Positions 44,879 through 58,800 of a stretch of DNA of 64,000 nt are shown in pieces. Under the pieces are notes generated by a model that had not been told where the DNA came from, did not search any database, and worked only from the letters and a program-made list of their open reading frames with translations. How positions within the stretch are numbered: the stretch's first letter is position 1; each line of letters opens with the position of its first letter. Source of the DNA: Blasia pusilla (taxonomy: Eukaryota > Marchantiophyta > Marchantiopsida > Blasiales); contig CM114271.1 in NCBI GenBank assembly GCA_050084515.1, positions 39,618,001-39,682,000 of the forward strand, in the 5' to 3' direction. Both the position numbers and the translations under genes were made by a program.

Positions 44879-46450
44879 AGTTTATATACTTGGTACGTAG
44901 GTCTTGCTTGATACGTTTAATAATTAAAAAAAAAAACTCATCCGATCTCTTTATCTTGAATTTTACTTCAATTTACAATAATGTTCATTTAATGTTTTTC
45001 CAATCAATAAAGGGTTGAATTGAATGTTGAACCATTATTAAACCAGGGTGCGGCTTTTGAGACGGGTGGAGAAGAAAGTAGTTAACATATTCGTGCATAG
45101 GACAGGTGGATAGTCTAGGTCGCTGGGAAAAAAAACAACGAGAACTTGTAGAGGTCGTAACTAATAATGATCTATCGTGAATTTAAATATTCTTCTATTC
45201 ACTACTGATAGAATAAAGATCGATTTTTCATTATTGGAAATATATTGTTCCAACATTAAAATAGTGACATCCTAGTAGGGCATCTCAAATTATACTTTGT
45301 AGTGTTGGATATCAATCTCCGTATTGAAATTTATGGTTTTTGGTTGTTCCAAGTGCGGGATGGCGGAGGAGGTGGATGCACAGAGTATACATCCCAAGCA
45401 TCTTGCTTGATTCATGACCATGTAAGTTGGGGCTAGTCACAAGAACGTCACTTTGCAAATTCACGCACCCTTGAACTCATAAATATGCCGTCTTGATATT
45501 ATAGATAAATAGTGAAGAGACAACACGACCTTGGACAAGCCATAATATGTTCTTAACATGTGAAAATGTCTTTCCAACCTATTTTGAACAATAGTACATT
45601 ACTAAGCATTCCAATACTTATTCCTCACTTGTAAGGACCTCTAAGGAATGTGCGATGCACAAATTATTCTCTCTTCTTACCATTTTCTCTTCGCATGACC
45701 TCCCATTTAAGATGACCAAATGTTTTTTTGAAAGAAAACTAATGACATGTGTCAAACGGAGGAGTACTTGAAAAAAATTGCATCCTCCAAATCTATCTAT
45801 ATATTATTATTGGCGAGCGTCTCTTCATTTTGAGATCATCTCCCATATTGACACATGTCCTTTTTAGCCAAAAGAATATCTAAACCAATAAGATCACTTG
45901 AATTCAATTATATATTTTTGATGGATAATTCACAGTTCTCCCTCCAAAGTTTATAATATTTAGAGCCATGAGCCGATCGCTTGGCGATATTTGATGTTAT
46001 CTTTCTACAGTAGGCTCCGGGCCAAAAATGGATCATTCACTATTAGGCTCCGGATCGGATGATTTCGTGTTAAAAAAATTTCAACTCAAAATTACAAAAG
46101 TTATGAAGACGTTCTCATAAAAAGTCACCTCTCAACTCCCATTAAAAAACTAGCAGCATCGACCCATTCCGTCCAGCTCAAGTAGCGGTGCCGTCGTTTT
46201 AGGTCTCGGCCAATCTCACCCTGCTGGCGACGCTGGGTCTCGGCTCCGCCGAAGTCGGAGGAGCGCCAAGTGACGGAGTCAGGCAGCACTTGAATCTTCT
46301 TCCGAGCACCACCATGTCGTAGCAGACTCAGATCTTCCAGTGACTAGATTGTCGGCGCCGCTATATTCATGTCTGCCTACCCCGTCCGCAGCCGAAAGCT
46401 GCGACCGCAGGAGAGTCAGCTGCACAGAGGGTAATCGCTGGGCAACGGCA
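44879..46450. other. Intergenic, no gene seen
   Basis: AT-rich to about 46,140, with an A run near 44,930 and no motif-bearing frame. From about 46,150 the base composition rises in GC, fitting the start of the NDX promoter or 5' UTR region. Confidence 0.5.
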
Positions 46451-46536
46451 ACCAATCTAGAAGTCTAGACAGACAGTGGATCCCGAGTCCAAGTGAACGA
46501 AGCGAAGTGTAGACGGAGGAAGAGAGGGCATATACA

Positions 46537-46652
46537 CAGAGAGAGAGAGACAGAGAGAGAGAGGGAGGGAGGGAGGGAAAGAGGAGAGAGGACATTCATG
46601 AGAGTGGACAGAGATCGGGCGTTCATGAGAGTGGACGGACACCGGGCGTGGA
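46537..46652 (+). promoter_or_regulatory. GAGA-rich tract and 27-bp duplication upstream of NDX
   Basis: A (GA)n/(GGGA)n tract at 46,537-46,592 is followed by two near-identical ~27-bp units starting ttcatgagagtggac (about 46,595 and 46,622). It lies 200-320 bp upstream of the chosen NDX start codon. GA-rich tracts in this position are common in plant 5' regions and are known binding sites of BPC/GAGA-binding proteins. A role here is inferred. The long minus frame opposite it is a shadow of the repeat. Confidence 0.5.
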
Positions 46653-46855
46653 GGCAATTTCTTGCAGGTTGGAGCGTGGGATTGTTGAATTGGTAGGCAA
46701 GAGAGGTGCATGTTGCAGGGATGAGCATGAGGAGTGGAGGAGGAGGACGGGAGAAGGTTGACTGGATCGGGAAAGGTGGTGGGACATACGTTCAGGGGGC
46801 GGACTCGAGAGGATGAGAGCGAAGAAAATATATTGTAGGAGGAAAGCGTGTCGTG

Positions 46856-49800
46856 ATGGGATCCATGCAGCTGGATATATTTATGGCAGTGGAGGAATTG
46901 CATGGTTTGAGTGCTCGAGATATGAGCAAACTTTTGAAGGACCTACATAGCTTCACCTTTCGGTTTAGCACTAGCAAAGGCTCCTCCATGCGGGTGAGCG
47001 CTAACGAAATTTACAATGCGTTCGTAGAATAATGGTTGGAGGACTGTGTGGCTGAGTCGGTTGAGGTCGGACAAATGTCGCAGGCACTCCAGGTGCCCGA
47101 AGCTGTACAAATATGGACACCCGTGCTTAGACTTCTTACGTAAAACCTGTATCTGGTTGTCGGTGTCAGGTGGATGTGCAGAGATTGGCAACCAGCTTAC
47201 CTCTACATTTGCTGGCAAATGTCGTGTCGACTGGTACTGAGCCTCGGTTTCGGTACTTGCTCCGTGGGGTCCGACTTTTGCATTCTCTCAGTGACCTGGC
47301 TCTTCGCTACCCTAAACTTGAGCAGGTTCGTGACATTTTTTATTCTGGATTGCGTGATCGTTCCCTGTCATTGATAATTGTTGTGCTTCTACTTTTCGAG
47401 TCTTCGAAGTTTTGGCCATAATCAAGAGTGTTGTTTGAATTCATTGTTCGGAAGCTTAGTATTAACTGAAATATGGAGTAGCCTTCGAAAATACGGTGCC
47501 GCTCTTCACAATTTCGGAAGCTAGAGACGAGAGGTTTTGGTGCATTTCTTAGATTGCAGTCAGGTATTGAAGCGCGTGTTTTTAGTCTTCATTATTGTTC
47601 GAGAGTATAAGTTTGCAGCTTAGCGTGTGCTGTTTATGTAACATGAGGGCCATGAAAGTGCGCAAAATGAAAAGCTCCGAACAGGACGCTCAATATTCAG
47701 TTTACGACCGGCTCGACGTGAGCTGTAATGTTTCGGGAAATGCACGCACCAGGAGCTCGTGCGGGAGCTCAATAATTTTTGCCTCAAATGACAAAACGTA
47801 TTATGAAAGATGAGAGGGTTGCATGATGCGATAACAAAGCTGCTTATAAACTTTATGGTGAACTTCGTAGTCTGTTCTCATCTACGCTCCAGACGATACA
47901 CAATTCTGGATAATGGCTAGGGACAAAATAGCTCACTGGATTGCAGCGCCACTTCAGCCAAGTGACTGAGTGGCCAAATGGGGAACCACTAAGAGTAGCT
48001 GCTGTAGATAGTTCCTTCAACAGACGTTTAGTTGAGCTTGAAACCTTTATCTGAAAAGTATTTATCTAACATTCCCACTGAGCTAGGATCATGTAGCTGT
48101 AAAAGGTTAAAATATGCAGCTGGCTACTAAAAAAGTATCTTATCTCCCACTCAACTGCGTCTCACACATCCTAATATTTGAACTAAAGAATAATATTTGT
48201 CCTTGGAGAGGCTTCTGATGAGAGCATCACAGGCCTGGTCTTAAGATCTAAATTCTTGTAGATGGATGTTTGGTTGTTGAATATGTTCTAATATGAAAAA
48301 GAGTTTGTCTTCCAATTGTCGGATTTTGGAATTGGAGTAAAAGTTTTTCGAAAGTTGAACTGCAGCTTGGTTGTCTTCGTAAAGAATGGAGTTTGTTATG
48401 AAAAACCAATTTCGGCAAGTAGTTGTCGAATCCAGAGCATTTCTTTGGTAGCCTCTCTTAGAGCTATGTATGTGTCTTACATGGTAGACTGCAATTACTG
48501 TCTGCTTCCTCGAGGCTCAATGTACTGCACATCCTGCCACGAGGAGCAAATCCTGGAATATATTTAGAAGAGGCAAAACTGGCATCTGCACAGGCTTGAA
48601 GAGTTAAATCTTGGGGTGGAACCATCAACGATGATGCCCATATGGGATGTTCCCTCCAAATACCGCAATTCTTGCATAGAAGGTTGCCAATGTTCAATGG
48701 AATAATTGGACATGTATTTTCATAACTGGCCCACCTTGAGAAAGATATCAGTGTGAGTGATGTTTGAACCATAGATAAGACTTCCAACCATAGTAGCATA
48801 TGGATATTGCTGAAAATGAGCAAGGTCATCACTAGTGGGAGCAGATGTCGGCTTGGACAATGTTGTCCCAGGCACAGACAGGGAAGAGACTGGAAGACAG
48901 TCATTCATACCAAATTCTAGTAGTTTCTCACAGATGTACGTTTGTTGATGCAAAGTAATCTTGTGTGTCTCTTACCACCATATGTCCGAATATGTGCGGA
49001 AGGCCCTCCCTTGTCAACCACTTCGGAATTGGGTTGAAACTATATTTTGAGTTGTTGTAATTGAATGAGATTATCTGTTAGGAAAGCAAGATTATCTACA
49101 TATACAGCATCTATAAATAGTTGGTCTATGGAAGACTGTTTGTGGTACCGACAAGGACTGTAAGTACTTCTGACAAGCCCCGGAGAAGTTGAGTACCCAT
49201 AAATCTTTTGATTGCAAGCTCAAGATGATTTCTTTGAGCCGTAGAAAGCTTTCTTGAGGAGGCATACCTTTGGACCTTGATCAGTTACCTCATTGTAACC
49301 TGTATTGTAACTTCATTTACTCTTAGACACTCCACAGTCAACAGAAAGTAGGCAGTGAACTGGGGCAGCTCCATCTACAACACTTACAGCAACCTGGGAC
49401 AAACACACTCCATACACATCGCCAACAATACTCCACACTCACAGTCAGTAGCACTAGTCTAGATCCCTCACACAGCAGAATCATTATCAAAGACATAAAA
49501 CGAGGGGGATTAATCTTATACTCTCACACTCTGGTCTTCCCTGCAGGGTTGCAGAGTCCCTGAGATGGCATACACAGCAGCACATTGGACTGAGCAGCAC
49601 TCTACGTATCTGGGCCGAAGAATGGAGCACAACCCCTGGACAGCCTCTCTAGAAGCCTCGTGCCCTAAATTAAGAAGCCCTAGCAGCCTCCCCTTAAACC
49701 CTAATTAGTATGTGTGCGACCGGAGACAAAAAGGAACCCTAAAGAAAAGGACTTAAACTGAAATTCTACTTTAGTTTCAAGCGTGGATCAACCTAATATT

Positions 49801-52800
49801 CCCAGCACTTTCCCTTAGTGAGAGCCCAGATTTGACACCTTGTATTTCCAGATATTTTTTGTGTTTTTCCTTGGGCAAAGCTGCTGCACTGGTAAGTAAT
49901 GTCTATTGGGGATCCCAAGCAGGTAAAGTGGATAGTGTGGTGAGAGCTTCCTGGTTGACACTTGGAAGATCCACACAGCACATTGTATGGTCAGCAGTCA
50001 CACTACATGAGTGTCGCCCTCCTCTCATATAGTGCCTTCTTCACTTCTTCCTCTCTCTACACCCATCCCAGTCTCAAGCACCCTCCAACCAGGTCGCGGG
50101 GTCTGTGGTCGCAAATCTACGACCGGCACTACTTAATGAGTACAGTCTGTCCCACAGAATTGGGGAACTTCTTGAGTCCCGACTTTCTCTCTGATAAAGT
50201 GATACTGTATATCAATATGTTTTGTTCTCTGATGATGAGTGGTATTCGCTCAGCCTTATGCAACTCCGGTTATCCACATTGATCTTTGTTGCTGAACAGA
50301 GCTTGAACCCAAGGCCTTCCAGTAATCTTCTCAACCAGATAGCTTCTTTGACTGTGTGAGTCAAAGCCATGTATTGGGTCTCTGTTGTAGATAATTCTGT
50401 AGTTGGTTGCCTTTTGGAGCTCCAACTAATGACTCCAGCATGTAGAAGAAAACAACATCCAGAAGTTGACATTCTACTATCTACAACTCCTGCCTAATCT
50501 GCATCACAGTAACCTTCAATCCATGTCGGGTGACTCTGCTGATACACAATTTAAGTGTTATTGGTCCCCTTCATGTAGTTGAGCACCCGCTTGGCAGCTT
50601 GCCAAGGACAAACCTGGTTTGTTCATGAATATACCAGTGATCCTACTGAGAATGCAATATCTGGTCTGGTGCATACCATGGTATGCATTAAGCATCCAAT
50701 CCCTTCCTTCAATGAGAAGCCTTTGGTTACGAGCCGGGACTTATACCTGAGAATACTTCCTGAAGAGGAATGTTCGATCTTGAGAACCCACTAGGAAGAG
50801 GCAATATGAACAATGTTGGTAGATGACTTGCACTTTGTGTGAATTGGTACAAGAATCCAAGCTTGGTTTTGATGACGAGAGGCAATTTCAGCTTCCACGG
50901 AAGTTTGCCATTCATGAGCACCTGATCTAGACCGGGCTTGTGTCCTGATGATGGGATGAGGTTAAACATAAGATTAGATAAGAATGTCTGAGCAGGCAGC
51001 ATCATATATTTGTACTGATATATATGTTTGTGAGGATTGTCTAGGTTGAAAAGAATTAGTCTGGTCCCCCAAAGATTTTTCTACCATAATGTCACCTTTA
51101 TTTGACAAAAGATCTCCCATTATTTCAAGATCTGTCTGTAGTTCAGTCTTTGACAGATGATCTCCCACAATTTCAAGTTCTGCCTGAAGTTCAATGTTTC
51201 TCCTTCTGTTCTCGGAATAGTTAATAATTCAGAATTCCTTACTGGACCAGATAACAACTGATCAATGATTGGAGAATAGGAAGAAGTGGAAGTAGTAGAA
51301 GAAGAGAACGGAATATCTTCATTGAAGAGAATATCTTTGCTAAAGAAAATACGTAGTGTGATGGGATTGAAAAGTTTATAGCGTTTAGAATGAATATACA
51401 TTCTTTGCTTGTAGGAACCATCTTTTTTCTTCCCTCAGCTGGAATAAGAGCAAATGCTTGGCAGCCAAATACTTGAAGATATGTAAGAATAGGTTTGAGA
51501 TTCCTTCATGCCTCAGAATGTGTTGTTGAAAGAGCCCGAGTAGGACTGAAGTTAGTGAGATAACTGGCTGTGAAAATTTGTTCTCACCAAAATGATAGAG
51601 GAAGATGCATGTGAATGCATACATTTTTCTTCTCTTGTAAAGTACAATCAAGTCTCTCAGCAGCCCTGCTCTGTGATGCTGGGTAGACATAGGAGGAAAA
51701 GACTCCTTCCTGGTAGAATTGTGTAGAAAATTGGAAATGTGAATACTCTCAAAAGATGAGGAAGGTTTCTCTTATTCAAAATCACTTACGACTGCAGTTT
51801 GAAGAACATCAAGACAATGTTAATCTTTATTGGTCGACACAAGGATGAGGGACTTGTGCTCAGTAGGAAGTCTGCTAATAGCAATGGTGATTAGGTGTAG
51901 ATCTGAAACAGGAAATCCATTGGATGCAAGATTATTTGCAATAATCTTCAGCTTTGAAAGAAATTTCAGGGTGATCTGCATGGCTCAACAGTGAGTTTAT
52001 GTGACGAAGTCTGTAAATGCAGCACAGAAAATGCATCAGTAGTGTCATAGGTGTTGAAATCAGAATTCCACTTCTCTCAGATCTCACTTTTAAAACTTTA
52101 AAACCATAGAAAGATAGCAGATCCGGATAGGATCTTCCACTGAACCATGTAAATGAGGGTAATCACTTTCAAACCTGAAAGAGCAAATCTGAAATGGATT
52201 GCTTGCAGAACTAGTCTATAACTTCCATTGAGAACTGGGTGCTTGGCACAGCAATACCTTATTAGAATACACAAGACCTGAAGAGAGGTGGTTGAAACCA
52301 AGGTGCAGGAGTATGTGGTAGATTGGTTCTTGGAGCATTCTCCACACCAATGCAACTTCCTTCCTACTTGATCAAGGCACCAGGAGGGGTTCAGGTATGT
52401 AGGAGAGTAGGAGCTAATCTCAAGACACACTGCCTCAGAGGGCAGGAGTAGAAGTGAATCAGAGAAGTAGGAAAGAGAGAGAGTTATATATTTTCCTAGA
52501 AGGGGCCAGCAGAAGGGAAGATGGAAGGGCCAGCACATCAGGCCAGCACACCATGCATAGGCCAGCACACTATGAGCAAGCCAGCACACCATGAGCACAA
52601 TTAACATAACTAGAACTCACAAGAATAGTTAAGAAATAACTAGTAATCTAACTGAAGTGAGTGACTTGTAACCATGGTAAACTTCCAACCATGCTTTGTA
52701 GAACTAACCACAGTCAAAACTGAAAAACAATGGAGGAAAGACTTTGAAAAGTAGATAATTTGAAAGGAAATCCTAACAATAGGTACGACATAAACAGTCC

Positions 52801-55800
52801 CGCACATCTTTGGCTGTGTAAAGATGTTGAGTCAGGGCTTGAGGTTCTCCTGTCAAATGTCAACAACTCAGAGATCAAGCCTAGTTTTCTAATCTCTTGT
52901 TCTGTTTGATGGTCCATTGCGGTACTGTGTGTTGACAGACATATCCTTGAGGTGTGAATGCTTCCTCAGCAGTTTCAAAGATAGAATTGGGTGAAGAATC
53001 TGGCGCAGATGTATTGATTTCTGGTTTAGTGACTGCATCCCAGAGCTCCCTCTAAACAAGAAGATTTTGAGCACGATTTTTCCAGTCTGTCCAACCAGAT
53101 CCATCGAAAATCCCAATATGAAAACCATCATGACTCCCATGCAGGCCCATAACCTGTTGAAAGATGAGAGAGATGAATGATGCTATAGTAGAGCTGCTTG
53201 TGAACTTTATGGAGAACGTGGTAGACCATTCTCATCTAAGCTCCATAGTATATGGTAGTCTGGATGATGTCTAGAGAGAAAATAGCCCAACAGATTACAG
53301 TGTCACTTTAGCCACGTGGCCACGTGGGGAACAACTAAGACCAGCAGTGTTAGATAGTTCTCTTAACAGATGCTCAGTTAAATCTGAAGCCTTTATCTAA
53401 AATGTTTTTATCTAACAATGTCGGTGTTTAGTCTAATATCCTCATTTTGGTGTTGCTGCAGTTATTGCTACATGAAGTGAAGCTACGAGAGCAGGTCTTG
53501 GATCTAGTCATATACATGCTCATCGTTTTGGCCAGCGTTGAACAGGTACTAGTTTCTAATCTCCTGAGTCTGAGGTGCTTCCAATTTGTTTTGCTGTAAG
53601 GAAACAACCTTCATCTCTTCCTTGGTAATTAGCGAAGACACATGTTAATTCCTCCTTTGTTTATTGGCGTTACTTTATAGGAAAGTGTCAAATCCTGGAG
53701 AACTTCTAACTTGATGAGCTTTTGTGATATGACTTCTGTTCAATATTTATGGGTAGGAGCAATTGTGCCTGCCAAAAGATTTGAAGTTGCTCTGACTAGC
53801 AGTTGATCGTGGCAGTCAAGAATAGTGCCTGAACTAGTACTATCTGTAATAACTTCACAAGCTGGAAATTTCTTACTTGTATGATGGAAAAGGAAGTAAA
53901 AGGGTGTATATTAGAGGCAAAGGGAGGAAAAGTGAAAGGCGACATGCGTCGAACAAAATATACTGCCTGTTTTTGACATGGTTGTCCTAAATGGAATACT
54001 CAAACGTGTATCCCTGATAGCGAATGGACAAGGTTACACTTGAACACCTTATTGTACCTTAACCAGGATGCATTGTAGTTTCAGTGAACTATTTGTGAAG
54101 TTACTTCAAAATTAAGAAAAAGACTCAAACGAATTCATCTTTAAGACACCCAGGCTCTATAATCTATATTATTAATATAGGATAGCTTCTTGATTTGCAA
54201 GAGCCTCTTTGCTCAACACATGGCAGTGGGGTTGCAAGAAAATGTTTCCATAACATAGGCAGCAAGTTTTTTTTTGCGCAGCAATACTATGAACTCCGTC
54301 CATAGAACAGGATCTGTTCTACTGTTTCATAATTCTGAAACAGCCTGACATATATATCAACCTCTTATATCTCTAGTGTCTATAGTGTATGATTTCCAGA
54401 TGCAAGATTTCTCTTTCTGGGGAACATAGCCAGTTGTCTGAAGCAACGTGTAAGTTTATTGGGTATACAAAGCAGAGTAGACGGGGTCAAATGTTTATCA
54501 ACAAAAGCAGAATCTTGTTCTAGGGTAGTAGATGGGTTCCTCTGCAGGACTGTGGACGAACCTAAGTAAGTTATTTGTAGTTTTCTTGGCTTTGAAATTT
54601 TAGATTTTTCGGGAGTAGTAGAGTTTGAAGGAATGTGAAAGTTTATTGGGTAAAAAGACAGAGTAGACAGGGTCAAATGTTTATCAACAAAGGCAGAATC
54701 TTATGCTACTGCAGTACATGGGTCCCTCTGCAGGGATGTAGAGAAACCTAAGTAAGTTATTTGTAGATTTCTCAACTTTGAAATTTTAACTTTTTCAGGA
54801 GTAGTAGAGGTTCTTTATTCTTATAACGCCTGTACTGCTGTATTTTTAACTTATCAAGAGACAGCAAGAGTTCTTGTTGGACTTTACATGTTACCTTATT
54901 ATATTTCTGATTTACTAAAGGAGGTATGTATTCCATGCAAAAGAGTACACTCTCATGCTGTCCTTCCCGAATTTGAAGCTCAACGAATATGATATTTAGA
55001 AGTGACAAAGACTCCCTCCCTGGAACAAAACTATAGATTTTTTGATTTTTTCTCGTGCATTCAGGAAGATCCATTTGGTCACTGATTTGGGTGTTCCCTT
55101 TTCGTCACCAGGAGTATCTTTGTTGATGGAAAGTACTATGACTTGAACAAAGTGACAATAACATTCATGGAAGTGAGAAGTGTATGAAAATGCCTCTGCA
55201 AAATAAAGCACTGTAAAAAAGAATTGCAGATTGGAACCCTCTAATGACATGTGATAAGACTCACAAGGTCGGGATTTGGACGACACATTACTAGGTCAAA
55301 TTCCAGAATTGTGACGTAGATATTTCTAGTTAAATCTTACATAGAAGCAATTTTGTTGTAGTTTGGAACCTTGAACTTAATCCTTGTGCTCGGGAATAAA
55401 ACAGAAGTGGACAATCTTGAGAATGAAACTAGCATGTTTACAAGTTGGAGCATCTGGATCATGATCTTTGTGTTGATCTTTCTGGCAGGAGGGCCGAGTT
55501 GGGAGCTTTATTGCTCTCCTGCACGCAGCTCTTGTGGCATGTTGTCTTTATCTTCTGACTGCATTTGTGACACGGGAGTGGGATGATGTGGTGCCTGTCC
55601 TTCTAGCACACCCAAAGGTGATTTTCTCGAGTTCAAGTTTCCATCATACCAATCATCAAATATTTTGATGCCGAGTCGTCAGTCTCCATATGTGCCTAGC
55701 TCGTGTAAAAGCAGGACCAAACATGGTGCTGTTTAATTCAGTAGGTAGAAAATGCCCATAGATCTCGGAGAGTTTTTATCTCTTCCCAAATCATACCTAC

Positions 55801-58800
55801 TAGTGATCTGGGAGCAATGGTCGCACTGAAAAGTAGTTTCCATGCAGAAAAAACAAGTAATGAGTGCCGTAGATTTGGTTGTAAGTATCTCATGGTCGCA
55901 GTGTAATCAAACTGACTCTGACCTGGTATGAATGTTGAGAGGTGAGCTGATGGATAGAACTGCATGTTGTGGATAACAGGTAGATGTATTCATGGATGCG
56001 GCTTTTGATGTTGTCAGACGAGATATTGGACTTTTGCAAAGTAAATTGCGTACCTTGCACATAAAGCTTGCAAGTAAGAAAGCGACTCTACCTGCAGCAG
56101 AGCGAGTCGGTGAAGCTACTGCACAGCAATGTGAAGCATCCCTTCAAGTGCTACAAAACCTCTGCCAAACCCAGGCCTTTAGGGATCAGCTTCTACACCA
56201 CAAGGTGTTTATCCGCTTACTACTTTTGCTGTCCCCCTCTTTCACAAGTGGTCATTGTTTCTGGTCCTAATGTTTAGACGAAGTGGAGTTTTTGGGTGTG
56301 GAGGAGGCCCTGATTTTACAGTAGTTTAAGATCTCTGACGTAATATGGCTGGGTGATTGAGACTAGGTCGTGTGAGGGTTTTTTTTTCCTATCTAAAGTC
56401 ATTGCACAAAAAAATAGTAATGTTTTGATGTCCTGTTACTCGTGGAATAGAAATGATTGGTCTTTGAAGGGGATATCTTAGTTGTCTGTCATTGTGAGTG
56501 CTCTAACCACCCTGTGAGTGGCTTGAAATTTCAGGAGCTTTGCAGAAGGGGTGGTGTTCTCCGCTTGACCCTTGCAGTTTTGAAACTAAATATGCCCAGC
56601 TCGTTACAGCAATCTAAATCTCTAGTTGCTTTTATATCTCGGTTGAAGTCCAAAGCATTATCTATGGTGAGTTTCATGAGGGAATTAGAATTTTGAGGCA
56701 TATTTGATGGAATGATCAAAGAATTCTGTAAACCAGACAGCATTTCAACTAGTATTGATTTAGAATTTATTTTTCTGTTGGTTTGAGTGTTACATCCGAC
56801 TGCTAAATTTAAATCTGCGCACCCCATTATTCTGTGATGAACCTGTGGAGCAGTTGCTGAAGTTTTGCGAGACTGAGTCAGTGTCATTTTTGGACGAAGT
56901 GGCAGCTGATTCTCGAAGTATGGAACTTGCAATACTTGTTGCCAGTGAGGTGAGTTGAAATCTGGTTCAAACTTAGTTTTGTTGGTTTTATAGACTTCAT
57001 CCACTTACGAAGCAAGAAGAAGGTGGGAAGTCATGGTTGTTGATCAGTTTGGACATCACCATCAAGCCCTAAACTAAACATAGTAGTAGATTCTCTGCGA
57101 AGAGTGTGTAATTCCAAAGTTACCTTTATGTGCGGTGGTGAAATGAAGAGATTCAAGTGATACAGCCATATCATCTTCCCATACTGTAGCTGTCACTATC
57201 CAGTTCAAAGAACTTTTGATCTTGAGTAGTTGACTCAAGCCTGGAGGTTACAGTTTAACCGTTCATCTACAAATCTTGACTCAAGCCAGGACTCTCCGTG
57301 CTCTACATTGCACTTTTCAGCTTAATACTCTTCAGGGTCTACAGGCACATTCCTCACATGTCTCGTAGACTACCTTTTTGTGGGCTTGTGTAGTATCAGT
57401 AGGGCAATGGTCTCAAGGTGTTGTTGTTCTCTGTCAGAATAGGTTCTGTTTTGATTTCAGTCTAACTTGTCTGCTATGATGTTGTGTCTCTGTTGGTCTT
57501 ATGTGCTTTACCGTGTTATTGTTCACCTTTGTCAATGCATGTTTTGTGTTGATTGCACTGTAACTTTTGTGCTATGGTGTTGTTTTTTATTGTCTCATGT
57601 GCTTAATATTCTATGTAAATTTTATGTTGATCCTAACGAGCAGTGTTTTATTGCTAGGTAGGTCCTTGCATTGGTGAGAAGTGCTCTACTTGAGGAACCG
57701 AGGTACATTGAGGATTCAGAAACAGAGCAGAATCCCATGGGTTCTCTGCACATCAACGCCCTCCGCTTAGCTGATCTATTCTCAGATGACTCGAATTTTC
57801 GCAACGTTGTGATGGACAGCATTGTATGTCAAGCCTGATCTTTTCACCCTTTCTTTGCACCATCTTTGTCTGATATGTCAGCTGTTCTTTGCAAGACTCA
57901 TGGAAACCTCACATTGAATGCAACATCACACGGAAAATTTTGGCAGGCTCCTGATTTGGGAACAGTACTGGCAGCAGCACCTAGTTTGTTCTCATCTCGT
58001 TGGTGTGAAGGAGATATTGCAGTTAACTTGGCAAAGGGTGAGATGGATGCAACGCTAGTGTATGATCCCTTCCAGGCAGCTGGTGCAGCGATGATAGCTT
58101 CTGCAAAAGGTGCCACAGCACCTTCTTCTGGTTCACCTGGATGTTCTCTTCAATACTTAGGAGAGATGGAAACAGGTTGTGTGCTCTCTATAGAGAGCAC
58201 GTCACCTGATCTATATGCACGGGAGCGATCAGCATTATTGGTCAAGCTCTTTGCTAATCTATACTGCTTCAATCCTGAAGTTTGTGCAGGTGAGTAGTGG
58301 TGTGATCTAAGGTGTGTATGTGTTCGGAACAAAAATCTTTCTCATTCTTCTTGTAAGATGTGTGACATGCCATTATGGTCCTCTTCTATGTTTTCCCTGG
58401 CAGTTGTCATACTGTATGTGGTAGAAGTTTTTTCCTGATGATATTGACAAGCTGAGCATTTACTGATATGCTACAAAATGTGAGCAATGTGCACACCCAC
58501 TTTCCATAAGACACAATTAGTTGGTATTTCAAAAAATGCAGATGATATTCTGAATAACAATCAGGGTTGCTTCTGGTGTTCAATTGATGCAGTGGAGGAG
58601 AAAGATCGCTTCATGCATGTCTTTGTAGATTGCCTTGCTTCAGGACCGCTTCTCAAATCCAGCAGTTCTCATTTTCTGACTCCAGAGCAGACTGCTGTCC
58701 GAATCTGTGAGAACCTGTGTAAGAAAAGATATCTTTTCTCCCAGCAGTTTGAATGCAAGAAATAGTAGATCAAGATTTTAGTGCCTTGAATGACAACTTT

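Larger units (their letters stand above)
47799..53417 (-). mobile_element. Old copia element inserted in NDX intron 2
   Basis: Direct repeats of about 270 bp at 47,799-48,071 and 53,155-53,417 bracket the region. On the minus strand they start TGTTAGATAAA and the right one ends CTTTCAACA, typical TGTT...AACA copia ends. They are clearly diverged, with many substitutions and small indels, so the insertion is old. Between them lie copia gag, integrase and RT/RNase H remnants on the minus strand plus pieces of a second copia. The element lies wholly between the exon 2 donor (47,326) and the exon 3 acceptor (53,460-53,461), ending 43 bases before the latter. No 5-bp target duplication is visible. 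Confidence 0.7.

Noticed and set aside
46457-46903. 148-codon minus frame rich in Ser, Leu and Pro upstream of NDX
   Set aside because: It is the complement of the GA-rich tract and 5' region of NDX; low complexity with no domain.
52098-52607. 169-codon minus frame with hydrophobic start, looking like a membrane protein
   Set aside because: Its start is made by the gccagcacac tandem repeat in a copia leader; the hydrophobicity comes from the repeat.
56531-57004. 157-codon minus frame opposite NDX exons 6 and 7
   Set aside because: Overlaps two well-supported exons on the other strand and has no recognisable motif.
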